From NCBI RefSeq assembly GCF_024758505.1, contig NZ_CP077970.1, forward strand, positions 2,728,001-2,792,000: DNA of 64,000 bases, in the 5' to 3' direction. The translations under genes were made by a program, and so were the position numbers. The stretch comes from Bradyrhizobium arachidis (GTDB lineage: Bacteria > Pseudomonadota > Alphaproteobacteria > Rhizobiales > Xanthobacteraceae). The notes under the pieces are model-generated. The model was not told the DNA's origin and made no database searches. It was given only the letters and a program-made list of their open reading frames with translations. Below are positions 51,142-59,785 of the stretch, in pieces. The first letter of the stretch is position 1. The number at the start of each line of letters is the position of its first letter.

Positions 51142-51963
51142 ATGAAAATCTTCATCGCCTCAGACCTGCACGGCGAGATCCGCCCGCACGGCTACGACGT
51201 TCCCGAAGGACTCGATTTCGACGTGGCGGTGTTCGCCGGCGACATCGGAGACGGCCCGGAGGCCGTCGAGTGGCTACTCGGACAGCGCGCGCTGCGCGAC
51301 CGTCCCGTGCTGTTCGTCGCCGGCAACCATGAATACTACAATTCGATTTTGCAGGACCAGGCGTCGCTCATCCGCGACGCTGCGCGCGGCACGCACATCA
51401 CGTTCCTTGACGGCGACGAGGTGCCGGTCATCGACGGTGTCCGCTTCCTGGGCTGCACGTTGTGGACCGACTACCGCTTCGAGGCCCGCGACCAGATCAT
51501 CGGGCTGCGCTCCGGCATGTCCGTGAACGACCATCGCGCCATCCTGACGTCCGACGGCGCGGAATATCCGACGCCCCTCGTGCCGTCGGCGGCCTATCGC
51601 CGCCACCTTATCGAGCGCCGCTGGCTGATCGACCGCCTCGCCGAGGGGCACGACGGCCAGACCGTCGTCGTCACGCATCACGGCGTCCATCCCGGCTCGC
51701 TGCATCCTCGCTATGCCGGCGACGGCGCGATCAACGCGTCGTTCATCAGCGATCTCTCCGATGTCATCGCCGAGCATCAGCCCGCTTTGTGGATCCACGG
51801 CCACGTCCACGACACGCACGACTACACCGTCGGCGAGACGACGCGCATCGTCTGCAATCCGCGCGGCTATAGCCGTGGCGGCAGGATCGAGAATGAGCGC
51901 TTTATTCCGGATCTCGTGGTCGAGCTTCCGGAGTGGATCCCGAAGCCGCCTTGGCAGCAGTAA
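51142..51963 (+). CDS. Calcineurin-like metallophosphoesterase
   Basis: 273 residues with the full dimetal set: IASDLHGE, VFAGDIGDG, FVAGNHEYY, VVVTHHGVHPG and IHGHVHDTHDYTVG. Soluble with no signal. It likely hydrolyses a phosphomonoester or diester; cAMP, nucleic acid ends and small phosphates are all possible. It begins 150 bp after tRNA-Lys, between the tRNA and the AAA+ operon. The ATG was chosen at the beginning of the conserved fold. Confidence 0.88.
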   Translation: MKIFIASDLHGEIRPHGYDVPEGLDFDVAVFAGDIGDGPEAVEWLLGQRALRDRPVLFVAGNHEYYNSILQDQASLIRDAARGTHITFLDGDEVPVIDGVRFLGCTLWTDYRFEARDQIIGLRSGMSVNDHRAILTSDGAEYPTPLVPSAAYRRHLIERRWLIDRLAEGHDGQTVVVTHHGVHPGSLHPRYAGDGAINASFISDLSDVIAEHQPALWIHGHVHDTHDYTVGETTRIVCNPRGYSRGGRIENERFIPDLVVELPEWIPKPPWQQ

Positions 51964-52660
51964 TCCGATTTTCAGCGCCGCAATCGAATTTTCACCCGGC
52001 GCAGCGCCTCAGGGTAAGAAAAGCAGGAACGAAACCGGTTTTGACCCTGACTTTCTTACCCTCGGCTGCATGCAAGGAATTCGGGCCCCAAACGGAGAGT
52101 TGGGCCCAATTCCTTACACCATGGGGGGCTACAAAGCCGGGGCACAAGGCAGCTTTGGCCCCGCGTTGTCACATCGACGCGGCACGACGGCGTTTCTGCC
52201 CTGCCGCTGTACCCGCCGTCGACGAAGGAGCCATTTCTTTTCTTGATACGTTCTACAGTCAAGGAAGTTGCCAAGCGGCGACTTCCGACGATGTCGGACA
52301 GCGTTTGGCGCTAAAAGTCGCCAAGCGGCGACACAGGTGGCGTCAGATGGCAGGACGACGGGCTGCAGACTGGTGCTTTCCGACGCCGGAGCAGCAGCGA
52401 ATCGAAGAAACGGCCAGGCGGATCGCGTAGGCGCAGCGCCGGCGCGAGCGCATCGACGGCGAGGAGGCGGGGGATCACAAAACGGAGAATGAATCCTTCG
52501 CAGAAAGTTTTATCGAGTTACTGATCGTGCCCTCGTCAGCCGAAAATGGCAGTTCTTGCTTCCTTTCTATTACGGGAGTTACCGATCGGGAAACTCCATG
52601 CTCGCGAAACTGACTCCGCAGGTCACTTGCGCGCGCATAGCTATGTGAAGTGAAGATGAC
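51964..52660. other. Gene-poor stretch with repeated dyads
   Basis: About 700 bp between the phosphoesterase and the end of the AAA+ operon. Frames are Arg/Ala-rich and unconvincing. Two near-identical dyads occur: GTTGCCAAGCGGCGAC (52267-52282) and GTCGCCAAGCGGCGAC (52317-52332), the second a perfect 6-4-6 inverted repeat. They may be operators of a lost or very small gene. Composition after 52490 is lower in GC than the flanks. Confidence 0.5.
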
Positions 52661-52870
52661 TTAGCTGCCCTCCCGAAGCGCTTCGGCGACCATCGCGAGC
52701 ATATGCAGCGCCGTCTCGTCATTCGTTGGCGCTGGCTCAATGCACGCAACGATGAGCCGATCCACGCTGCGCGCCTCGACGACGCCGTCCGTTCCGACGT
52801 CGATCTGCAGTTCCTTGATCTCCCCGACCGATGTCGGCCGAGTAATGACGATGCGCCATGCTGGCTTCAC
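52661..52870 (-). CDS. Small hypothetical protein, 69 aa, end of the AAA+ operon
   Basis: GTG start overlapping the previous stop by 4 bp (GTGA). Beta-like N-terminal half (MKPAWRIVITRPTSVGEIKE, LQIDVGTDGVVEARS) and a helical end (ETALHMLAMVAEALREGS). No family recognised. The overlap and protein-like composition argue that it is real and made together with the 99-aa protein, perhaps as a subunit. Confidence 0.65.
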   Translation of the reverse strand: MKPAWRIVITRPTSVGEIKELQIDVGTDGVVEARSVDRLIVACIEPAPTNDETALHMLAMVAEALREGS

Positions 52871-53166
52871 AGGTCCGCTCCGTCGATAGGGATCTCGTTG
52901 CCGGAGTGTTCGCAGAGCATGTAGAGCCGGCGGAATGACCTGCAGAACCGCAGCTGCCGATCGACCCAGACCAGCGCGCCGGTTGTCGTCTCGGTGCCGT
53001 CGGCGAACTCGGGATGGCCGAAAATCAACCCTTCAGCGACCAGCACGAACTCCTTGCCCCTGCGCCTCACATGCAGCTGCCAGTGCTCGAGCCGCGACGC
53101 CCGCCCGGTCTCGAGCAGCGACGGCACCTCGCCGCACTCGAAGTCCGTCAGCAGTTCCAGCTTCAA
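52867..53166 (-). CDS. Hypothetical protein, 99 aa, in the AAA+ operon
   Basis: TTG start with GAGGT about 7 bases upstream, 17 bp after the AAA+ stop. It is beta-rich: LKLELLTDFECGEVPSLLET, HWQLHVRRRGKEFVLVAEGL, GALVWVDRQLRFCRSFRRLY. No known domain. A longer frame upstream would overlap the AAA+ gene by about 90 bp and reads as Gly/Ala/Arg-rich, so I reject it. Third gene of the coupled operon. Confidence 0.65.
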   Translation of the reverse strand: MKLELLTDFECGEVPSLLETGRASRLEHWQLHVRRRGKEFVLVAEGLIFGHPEFADGTETTTGALVWVDRQLRFCRSFRRLYMLCEHSGNEIPIDGADL

Positions 53167-53183
53167 GCGATCTACCTCGGAGC

Positions 53184-54584
53184 TCAGTGCCGCATCGCGC
53201 AGTCGTCGCGCGCCTCCAGCGATGCCTCGACGATCCTCTTCAGCGCCCGCATGCTGCAGCGCTGCTCCGCCCACGCTTTGCCCATGTTGGCGAGCTCGTC
53301 GTCGGCGAAGGGCGCAGCGTGCGCCAACATCTCGTCCTCGCGGCCGAGTTCGGCCAGCACCTGGACGGCGAGGGCCGGCAGGTGCGCCAGCGTCGGTGCC
53401 GGCACCTTGACGACGCGGAAGCGGTCGCGCAGCGGCGAGGGCAGGGAACGCACATCATTTGACGTGCAGAGGTAGCTGATCCAGGAAAGATCGAATTCGC
53501 AGTCAGTCGAGATATCCCGCATGCGGGAAGACGTCTCGACGTCCAAATACCCTAACAGCGAAGCGTGTAGGCTGCCGTTGTGATTGGATGAAGCTGTTTT
53601 TTCGATTTCGTCGACCATCACGACAGGGTTGGCCTGGCGCGAGTGCAAGATCGCGCGAGCCGGGATGGATGCCTCGGTGTTCGACCAGCCCTTGGCAGTG
53701 CCGGCGAACTGGCCGTCCGAGGATCCGGACGCGTCGTAGCGCATGACGTAGGCACCGGCCGCCAAGGCCGCCATGCGGCGAACGAGGCGCGACTTACCCG
53801 ACCCCGGCGGGCCGACCAAAATCGTAGGCTTCAGTCTCAGCGGCTTGTTTTCGCGCAGATCGCGCATCAGCAGGTCGATGGCCGCGGTGGCGTGCGGGTA
53901 CTCGCGGTGCAGCTGCGCCCGGATGCCGGCGACGTCGCGCACCACCGAGAGCGGCAGCGGCGCGCCGATCAAGTCCTTGAAAACGGCGTTGTTGTTGTTC
54001 AACTTGCTCGCGCCCTCGCGGGGCATCACGATCAGATGCGGGATCGACGGGCTGTGCTGTGCGGGCTGCGTCGCTGCGACGTGACGCGTCTTGTGCGGGT
54101 CGATCTTGTCGAAGATGGCGAGGAAATCCACGCCATCCGGCTCGTGCTTCGTCGCGTCGGCGGCGATGGCGAAAACCGACGGCGGATTTTTGCCACACCA
54201 CTCGCCTTCGGCTGCGCGCCACCAGATGCGCAGGCGCCGGCGCAGGAGGGTGTCGTCGTCCTCTTGGAGGTCAGAAACGTCGATGACGTGCTGCACCTGG
54301 GGCAGGACCCGATGGAAACTATGCGGCTGCCGCGGATCGCAGGTCAACATCAACCAGGCGTGGCCGAGTCGGTCGGCCTTCGGCGTGCCCTCGGCAAACA
54401 ACTCGTCGACCAGAGTCTCGATCCAGCGGCGCATCGTCGTCCGCTTGCCGATGGCGTCCAGCAATTCCTGCCCGAGTGAACTGCCCTCGATCGGGAACGT
54501 CGCGCGGTGCAGCGTGCCGAACGCGTCGCTCCAATTGTCGAGAGTCAGCAGCTGCAGGCAGGGGTCGTCGAAGCGGGGCCTCAT
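53184..54584 (-). CDS. AAA+ ATPase, Lon-type module without protease domain
   Basis: 466 residues. An N-terminal helical region of unknown fold (1-240) precedes the AAA+ core: Walker A GPPGSGKS at 258-265, Walker B VVMVDE at 321-326, a sensor-1 region SWISYLCTSNDV, and the arginine-finger region SPLRDRFRVVKVPAP. The order and spacing resemble the Lon ATPase module, but the chain ends about 85 residues after sensor 1 with no Ser-Lys protease. It therefore remodels or unfolds a target, or serves as an ATP switch, without degrading. GGGAGGA precedes its ATG, which overlaps the stop of a 36-aa gene. Confidence 0.85.
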   Translation of the reverse strand: MRPRFDDPCLQLLTLDNWSDAFGTLHRATFPIEGSSLGQELLDAIGKRTTMRRWIETLVDELFAEGTPKADRLGHAWLMLTCDPRQPHSFHRVLPQVQHVIDVSDLQEDDDTLLRRRLRIWWRAAEGEWCGKNPPSVFAIAADATKHEPDGVDFLAIFDKIDPHKTRHVAATQPAQHSPSIPHLIVMPREGASKLNNNNAVFKDLIGAPLPLSVVRDVAGIRAQLHREYPHATAAIDLLMRDLRENKPLRLKPTILVGPPGSGKSRLVRRMAALAAGAYVMRYDASGSSDGQFAGTAKGWSNTEASIPARAILHSRQANPVVMVDEIEKTASSNHNGSLHASLLGYLDVETSSRMRDISTDCEFDLSWISYLCTSNDVRSLPSPLRDRFRVVKVPAPTLAHLPALAVQVLAELGREDEMLAHAAPFADDELANMGKAWAEQRCSMRALKRIVEASLEARDDCAMRH

Positions 54585-54691
54585 CGCTCCTCCCGACGCT
54601 GCGGCGGCGCGCTCTCCGCGCGGTCCTCCTCGACGGTGCGCATCCAGTAGTCGATAGAAGCTTGGTCCGTAGACGAATCCTTGGAACTCAT
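54581..54691 (-). CDS. Tiny leader gene of the AAA+ operon, 36 aa
   Basis: A short frame from ATG 54691 whose stop overlaps the AAA+ start by 4 bp (ATGA). The product begins MSSKDSSTDQASIDYWMRTV and ends in acidic and Arg residues; it is hydrophilic and helical. The first operator copy (54691-54708) touches its start codon. Either a small functional partner or a translational coupler for the ATPase gene. Confidence 0.55.
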   Translation of the reverse strand: MSSKDSSTDQASIDYWMRTVEEDRAESAPPQRREER

Positions 54692-54752
54692 ATACACACC
54701 ACGTATGCTAAGTTGCCATCATTGATGTGGACTAAGTATACACATTGTATGC
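54691..54752. promoter_or_regulatory. Paired operators between the AAA+ operon and the RHH gene
   Basis: TATACACACCACGTATGC (54691-54708) and TATACACATTGTATGC (54737-54752) are similar sites 46 bp apart in the same orientation. The second contains a perfect ATACA-CAT-TGTAT dyad (54738-54750). They lie in the short AT-richer gap between divergent start codons, as expected for a repressor acting on both directions. The ribbon-helix-helix protein next door is the obvious binder. Confidence 0.65.
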
Positions 54753-54775
54753 CATTTCAAGCAGAAAGGTCCAGC

Positions 54776-55279
54776 ATGGCTAAGGATTCGAAAACGCGGA
54801 TTCCTGGGGGTGCGCTTCCGCGCAGGCATGGCCCATTGCCACAGCCCGACAAAGCGCGCGGCGATCGTCTGACGCTTCGGATGCATCCAGACATCATGGA
54901 AATTCTTGCGGCGCGTGCTGCCGAAAGGGGTATCTCCCGCTCGCACTTGGTCGAGCAGATACTAGTCGGCTTCATGCGCGCCGATCCGCGGAACCCTAAG
55001 CTCGATCCGGTCGGACGAATGGTGCCGGGAGCGGATTCACCCGGCTTGCTTCGCGAACGCTCACCGCTTCAGGTCGCAGAGAAATGGCAAAAGTTCGTTA
55101 CGGCTCATACGATTTTGGTCGGAACGCCGCCGCCTCAGGACTGGTTGGAGGACGCCAGTGGCTATTGGGACGCACCTTCACACGCTGAGCGAGGAGCCAT
55201 GGAAGAGCCTTCCGAAGAGTCTGAAGCAAAGCCTTCTCAACAAGGGCGCTGGCAAAGACGTCGGCGCAAGCGAGATTAA
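54776..55279 (+). CDS. Ribbon-helix-helix (CopG/Arc-type) protein, 167 aa
   Basis: The segment DRLTLRMHPDIMEILAARAA then ERGISRSHLVEQILVGFM (about 30-65) is a beta-helix-helix DNA-binding unit. The N-terminal 28 residues are basic (RIPGGALPRRHGPLPQPDKA). The C-terminal 100 residues include WLEDASGYWDAP and a very basic tail RWQRRRRKRD. AAAGG lies 7 bases before ATG 54776. It probably represses itself and the divergent AAA+ operon through the sites at 54691-54752. Confidence 0.75.
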   Translation: MAKDSKTRIPGGALPRRHGPLPQPDKARGDRLTLRMHPDIMEILAARAAERGISRSHLVEQILVGFMRADPRNPKLDPVGRMVPGADSPGLLRERSPLQVAEKWQKFVTAHTILVGTPPPQDWLEDASGYWDAPSHAERGAMEEPSEESEAKPSQQGRWQRRRRKRD

Positions 55280-55551
55280 AGGCCGTTTGAACGTGCATAA
55301 CATCGCGTGCATGGTCTATTGGACCAGCCAAGGCCATCCGAACTGGCCGGCAAGTACATTGCCGGTTTGTAATTTTTCTAAATTGTCCGTTACATTTCCC
55401 CCCAAGTAACGGGGGGCGTGGCAAAAGAGGCCGTTACCTGAATTGATCACAGGTGATGACGGAGCGCAGGGTAAGATACCCTATCGTACCCTGCGATAGT
55501 GGGAAGCTAATCGCGCTTCACAGGTCCAGTCGACGACGTCGCCGGTCGACG
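55280..55551. other. Intergenic region with two hairpins
   Basis: CCCCCC-AAGTAAC-GGGGGG near 55393-55411 is a GC hairpin just after the RHH transcript and may end it. CGCAGGGTA (55465-55473) pairs perfectly with TACCCTGCG (55487-55495). A frame starting with GTG at 55158 reaches to 55409 across this gap but overlaps the RHH gene in another frame, so it is not called. Confidence 0.45.
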
Positions 55552-55683
55552 TCACGTGAAAGCGTCCGGTCCCATCCAGGACACCGGCATGATGGACTTC
55601 ATGTCGATGCGATCCCTCTTGGCGCTCGCAAGCTCGTCCTGTAGCGACTTCAACTCGCGCGCAACTAGGATATCGGTAGCCAT
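55552..55683 (-). CDS. Small hypothetical protein, 43 aa
   Basis: ATG at 55683 with a perfect AGGAGG 5 bases upstream. The product begins MATDILVARELKSLQDELAS, a helix, and ends VSWMGPDAFT. It follows the coiled-coil gene at 55725 on the same strand after about 40 bp, so it is likely co-transcribed. No family recognised. Confidence 0.5.
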   Translation of the reverse strand: MATDILVARELKSLQDELASAKRDRIDMKSIMPVSWMGPDAFT

Positions 55684-55724
55684 GCATGCCTCCTGAATGG
55701 CCGCTCCGAACCAAGCGGACTGCG

Positions 55725-56333
55725 TCAGCTCTTCGAGCCGGAACTCCTCAAGGCGTTCCAAGCAGCCTGATTGGCTTGGTCGAAGGCCTTGCGGGATTCG
55801 CCTAATGCGGCGCTCAGCACCGACCAGGACTCGCTGCCCGCCTGCTTCAGCTTCTGTAGGCGTGCTTCGGCTTCGGTCGCGTCGGATTTCAGCTGCTTGA
55901 GCGCGGCGTCGAGATCGGTAGTCCGGGCCGCCGTCACCTTGCCTGCTGCCTCGCGAAACCTGTCGGTTGCCTCTCGCCATGCTTTCGCCTGCGCCGTGGC
56001 AATGTCCTTGAACGTGGCCTGCTGCTGCTCGATCTGCTTGCCGGCGCCTTCGAAGTAGGTCTTCATCTGCGCCTCGAATCCGGCCCAGTGCTTGTCCAGA
56101 TCCGTCTTGGCGCGCGCCCAAGCGGCTTCGCCGGCTTCGGCTTGCGTCTTCAGAAGCGCCTGAGCTTCGTCGCGGCGCTCCTTCAGATCCGCGATGATCT
56201 GATCGACCTTGACCCTGGAGTCGGCTTTGGCTTCCGTCGCTTTCACCTCGAATGAAGCCAGCGCGGCATCCATCTCATCGATCCGCTCCTTGGCCCAGTT
56301 CAGGTAAAAATGCATGCTGCTCTGCTCTGACAT
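55725..56333 (-). CDS. Alanine-rich coiled-coil protein, 202 aa (paralogue of 27349)
   Basis: It shares MHFYLNWAKERIDEMDA, EAGEAAWARAKTDLDKHW, IATAQAKAWREATDRF and AFDQANQAAWNALRSS with the protein at 27349, in the same order and with similar length. It is almost entirely helical, without signal or membrane segment. It lies next to 3-hydroxybutyrate and acetoacetate genes, which fits a phasin-like granule protein, but this is only context. AGATAGGTC precedes the start. Confidence 0.75.
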   Translation of the reverse strand: MSEQSSMHFYLNWAKERIDEMDAALASFEVKATEAKADSRVKVDQIIADLKERRDEAQALLKTQAEAGEAAWARAKTDLDKHWAGFEAQMKTYFEGAGKQIEQQQATFKDIATAQAKAWREATDRFREAAGKVTAARTTDLDAALKQLKSDATEAEARLQKLKQAGSESWSVLSAALGESRKAFDQANQAAWNALRSSGSKS

Positions 56334-56443
56334 GACCTATCTCCGTTGATTGGCCGATATGTTGACGATCATCGTCCGGCTCGGCCTTTCCGGACTTGAC
56401 CTGCGTCAAATGGCTTCAAACCGCTGCGGAAGCGACGACCACC

Positions 56444-56773
56444 TTAGGCAGCTACATGAGGAAGGAGCACCGACGTTCTAGGGAGCGCTACTTGCCCATG
56501 CGGCGCCTGCTTCCGGGTGCGGGACAGACAACCCACGGCGGTCGCAGCGTAGAATTCGCGCGGCTCTTCCAACTTGACGCGGGGCGGCAATACGTCCTCG
56601 TTGAACGCGTGCTCGTGCCGGCGGAGAGCGTCCGCCAGGTTCGCATCTCCGGCAAGATCAAGCGGCGTGCCATATCTCGCACCTTCGCACAGGGAGCGAC
56701 CGCGCTCGCGGAGGCGGACGACCGGCAGGTGGCTCGAGTCTTTGAGGTGATTATCAATTTTGTCAGAAGACAT
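56444..56773 (-). CDS. Hypothetical protein, 109 aa, downstream of bdhA
   Basis: Start at the ATG giving MSSDKIDNHLKDSSHLPVVR with GGAAG close upstream. Its first 80 residues are charged and protein-like (LEEPREFYAATAVGCLSRTR); the tail is Pro/Ser-rich. It lies 72 bp after bdhA on the same strand, so it may be the last gene of that operon. No domain recognised. Confidence 0.5.
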   Translation of the reverse strand: MSSDKIDNHLKDSSHLPVVRLRERGRSLCEGARYGTPLDLAGDANLADALRRHEHAFNEDVLPPRVKLEEPREFYAATAVGCLSRTRKQAPHGQVALPRTSVLLPHVAA

Positions 56774-56845
56774 ATCTTCCACTCCGTATTGGGGACGCGA
56801 CAGCGATTGTCTCGCGCGGCCTCCGATGCTCAACGCGCGGCGGTC

Positions 56846-57643
56846 CTACGCGGCCGTCCAGCCGCCATCGATCGCGAGATTGGCGCCGGTGATCTGCGCA
56901 GCATCTGCACTGCACAGAAACAGCGCGAGCGAAGCAACCTGCTCGGCCGTGACGAACTCCTTCGTAGGTTGCGCCGCGAGCAGGACGTCGCTGATGACCT
57001 CGTCTCGCCTCAACTTGCGTGCCACCATCGTGTTCGGGATCTGCTTCTCGACCAGCGGCGTCCAGACGTAACCGGGGCTGATGCAGTTGCAGGTGATCTT
57101 CGACCTGGCGAGTTCCAGGGCCACTGCTTTCGTGAGGCCGGCGATGCCGTGCTTGGCCGCGACATAGGCCGATTTGAAGGGGGAGGCGACCAGCGAATGC
57201 GCCGAGGCCGTCGTAATGATGCGGCCCCAGCTGCGCCTCTTCATCCCGGGCACTGCCGCACGGATCGCATGGAATGCGGCGGAGAGGTTGATCGCGATGA
57301 CCGCATCCCACTTCTCGGCCGGAAACTCTTCGATGGGGGAAACGTGCTGGATGCCGGCATTGTTGACGAGGATATCCACGCTGCCGAAGGTGTTTTCTCC
57401 GAGGGCGATCAGGTCGAATATTTCGTTCGGCTTCGCCATGTCGGCGGACGAATAGATCGCCTTCACGGCGAACTCGCTCTCGATTGCAGAGCGCTCCTTC
57501 TCGACATCTGCCGGCACGCCCATTCCGTTGAGCACGATGTTGGCGCCTGCGGCTGCCAAAGCACGTGCGCACGCAAGGCCGATGCCGCTGGTCGAGCCGG
57601 TCACGACGGCCGATTTACCCTTCAGAATACCCATCTCAGTCAC
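56846..57643 (-). CDS. bdhA: 3-hydroxybutyrate dehydrogenase (SDR)
   Basis: 265 residues. NAD site AVVTGSTSGIGLACARAL, then NNAGIQHVSPIEEFP, catalytic Ser in ITTASAHSLVAS and YVAAK for Tyr/Lys. The IQHV element after NNAG and the C-terminal AAQPTKEFVTAEQVA are typical of D-3-hydroxybutyrate dehydrogenases. It interconverts 3-hydroxybutyrate and acetoacetate, a step in polyhydroxybutyrate use. Downstream of the acetoacetate decarboxylase gene on the same strand. Confidence 0.88.
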   Translation of the reverse strand: MTEMGILKGKSAVVTGSTSGIGLACARALAAAGANIVLNGMGVPADVEKERSAIESEFAVKAIYSSADMAKPNEIFDLIALGENTFGSVDILVNNAGIQHVSPIEEFPAEKWDAVIAINLSAAFHAIRAAVPGMKRRSWGRIITTASAHSLVASPFKSAYVAAKHGIAGLTKAVALELARSKITCNCISPGYVWTPLVEKQIPNTMVARKLRRDEVISDVLLAAQPTKEFVTAEQVASLALFLCSADAAQITGANLAIDGGWTAA

Positions 57644-57703
57644 TTTGCTTTGTGTGTTGTGTGAACAGGTGAAGCGTCGCAGTTCGCGACTTCATTCTGG
57701 CGA

Positions 57704-58492
57704 TCAGGTCACCAGACTTCTCTCGTTGACTCGGACCGGGCGTCGGACCGGCTCCTGGAGATAATCGTGGACCACTCTGCCGAGTCCGAGCGTCAGGTCT
57801 GCCCGGATGTGAATCGCGGAGACGATCTCCAATATGGGCAGATCAGCTACGGGTGCCAAAGCATGCGGCGTCAGGGAGAGAGCCGCGGGCCCGGTCCAGG
57901 CGCCCTTCAGCGCAATTTCCTCGAGGTGGTATTCGACGAGCTCGCAGATCCGCGGGCTGCCGTCGACATGCGGAATGATCTTGAGCAGGAAGTTCGGCTC
58001 CTCGAGCGAGGACTTGACTTGGCCAAGATCGGTTTCCCGGTGCTTGTAGCCCATCGTGCCGGTCGCAACCCTCAAAGGACCGTAGTCGAGCGTGCCGATC
58101 AGCGTGTCGATCTCGGTTCGCAATGTCGGCTGAGCAAGCTTTTTCGGAAAGCCCCAGAGCTCGCGTCCACCGGCGATGGGTCCTTCGTCGTTGAGGAACA
58201 TGCAGTGGGTGTAGCCGCCTCTGCGACCACGGAACGTGACCGGGATGACCTGGCCGCTTTCGGTGTAGTCGCCGAAGCCGTTCGAGTCCGGCATGCGGAT
58301 GAATTCATATTTGACGAGGGCTTGCTGGTCGAGTTCGAGCGGTTCAGGCACCACGGCGCGCAGCCGCGCTAGATCGGTGCGATAGGTAATGATCAGGTAT
58401 TCGCGGTCCACAAACCGATACGGTCCTGGCGGATAGGCCGGACTGGTGAGCGGCATTGCAAAGGCGCGCTTTCGTACTTCGTTCTCACGCAT
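57704..58492 (-). CDS. adc: Acetoacetate decarboxylase
   Basis: 262 residues, family length. Acetoacetate to acetone and CO2 through a Schiff base. [20 protein letters not shown] is the conserved start; [20 protein letters not shown] has the acidic pair, and [15 protein letters not shown] carries the catalytic lysine of the FPKK box. ATG 58492 has GGAGA 6 bases upstream; an earlier ATG at 58516 would add 8 residues. It sits between the patatin and bdhA genes in one operon. Confidence 0.92.
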   Translation of the reverse strand: MRENEVRKRAFAMPLTSPAYPPGPYRFVDREYLIITYRTDLARLRAVVPEPLELDQQALVKYEFIRMPDSNGFGDYTESGQVIPVTFRGRRGGYTHCMFLNDEGPIAGGRELWGFPKKLAQPTLRTEIDTLIGTLDYGPLRVATGTMGYKHRETDLGQVKSSLEEPNFLLKIIPHVDGSPRICELVEYHLEEIALKGAWTGPAALSLTPHALAPVADLPILEIVSAIHIRADLTLGLGRVVHDYLQEPVRRPVRVNERSLVT

Positions 58493-58528
58493 TGAGGTTC
58501 TCCGTGCGTCCAGCATTTATCGACCTGC

Positions 58529-59701
58529 TTACTCGCGGCCGTCGTGCTCCAGATCGAATGTGAAGACGCCGTCCGGGCTGGCGGAGCGTGCGAGTACCTC
58601 GGGATGGCGCAGCGTGCGAAGCGCGTCGTGATAGCCGGCGCGCCAATGATCCTGCATCGAAAGCCGGGAGAACTCGTAGTCCTTGGAGTGACCTTCGTGG
58701 TTCCGCGCCCGATAGATCAGGTGAACGATGTTGTAGACGTTGTGGGAAACCGCCGTGTTGAGGAGCTTCACATCCTCGTGCTCTCTGAGATCTTCAGGGA
58801 GCCGGCCCAGGAGAGCCGTAAGCGCACGCCGCAGGCGCTGCACGCGCTTGAATTGGTCGGTGCTTGCGCGCGAGCGGCTCGAATATTGAATTTCTTTTTG
58901 ACGCGTGACGACCTCGGGCAGGTTGCTCGGAAGCTGCCCCTTCGCGCTCCAGAGATCGACCTGAAACGCCAGCATGTCCTGCGGTACACCCCAGTCGATC
59001 ACCCATTGCAGCGGCGTATTCGAAACCAGGCCGCCGTCCCAGTAGTGCTCGCCCTCGATCTCCACTGCGGGAAAGCCCGGCGGCAGCGCGCCGCTCGCCA
59101 TGATGTGCTCCGGCCGGATTGTATGGGTGCTATTGTCGAAATAGACGAAGTTGCCTGTCCTTACGTTGACCGCGCCTGCACTGAAGCGCGTCGTTCCCCC
59201 GTTGAGGCGATCGAAGTCGATCAGGCGCTCCAGCGTGCTCTTCAACGCGCTGGTGTCGTAGAAGCTGGTCGCCTCGGTCGTCCCGCCAGCGTGAAGCCAG
59301 GGCAGGAGAGGCCGCGCGGAAAAAAATCCGTTTGCACCGCATGTTGCGGCAAGGCCCGCGCTCATCTGGTTGAGGACGTTGCGCGCATTGTCGCTGCGCG
59401 CCATGTCGAGAAGAGAATTTCCGGGCCAATCCCAGGGGGCGGTGGAGGTCACCTGCGTCCAGAAATCGCGGAGCCGGTCAACACGAGACTCCGGTGGGTT
59501 GCCTGCGATGATCGCCGCGTTGATCGCGCCGATCGAAATGCCGGCGACCCAATCCGGATGGATGCCGGCTTCGGCGAGCGCCTCATAGACACCCGCCTGG
59601 TAGGCTCCCAGAGCACCGCCGCCCTGCAAGAGCAGGGCAATGCAATCGAATGGTAGCCGCCGTTGGGTGGTCGGGACGTGTGGTCGGGGATGGAAATTCA
59701 T
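58529..59701 (-). CDS. Patatin-like phospholipase / esterase
   Basis: 390 residues. LLLQGGGALGAYQAGVYEAL is the oxyanion loop, GISIG at 54-58 carries nucleophile Ser56, and YWDGGLVSNTPLQW has the catalytic Asp. The DUF3734-like C-terminal part (HLIYRARNHEGHSKDYEFSR) often occurs in members linked to ketone-body genes. It may release fatty acids or hydroxybutyrate oligomers that feed the next two enzymes. It is second in the operon after a small membrane protein. Confidence 0.9.
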   Translation of the reverse strand: MNFHPRPHVPTTQRRLPFDCIALLLQGGGALGAYQAGVYEALAEAGIHPDWVAGISIGAINAAIIAGNPPESRVDRLRDFWTQVTSTAPWDWPGNSLLDMARSDNARNVLNQMSAGLAATCGANGFFSARPLLPWLHAGGTTEATSFYDTSALKSTLERLIDFDRLNGGTTRFSAGAVNVRTGNFVYFDNSTHTIRPEHIMASGALPPGFPAVEIEGEHYWDGGLVSNTPLQWVIDWGVPQDMLAFQVDLWSAKGQLPSNLPEVVTRQKEIQYSSRSRASTDQFKRVQRLRRALTALLGRLPEDLREHEDVKLLNTAVSHNVYNIVHLIYRARNHEGHSKDYEFSRLSMQDHWRAGYHDALRTLRHPEVLARSASPDGVFTFDLEHDGRE

Positions 59702-59785
59702 GATTTGGTGTGCTCTCGAGTTTGGGGCGAGGCGATACGTCGCCGGTCGATACGGGAAGATCGTTTAGGCTGAGCGGGGATATGG

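Noticed and set aside
51933..52430. A 165-codon plus-strand frame after the phosphoesterase
   Set aside because: Composition is irregular (Ala/Arg/Cys-rich), no ribosome site, and it crosses the first repeated dyad; not called as a gene.
55158..55409. An 83-codon GTG-start frame overlapping the RHH gene end
   Set aside because: Protein-like in part, but it overlaps the better-supported RHH frame by about 120 bp and has no clear ribosome site. Could be revisited with conservation data.
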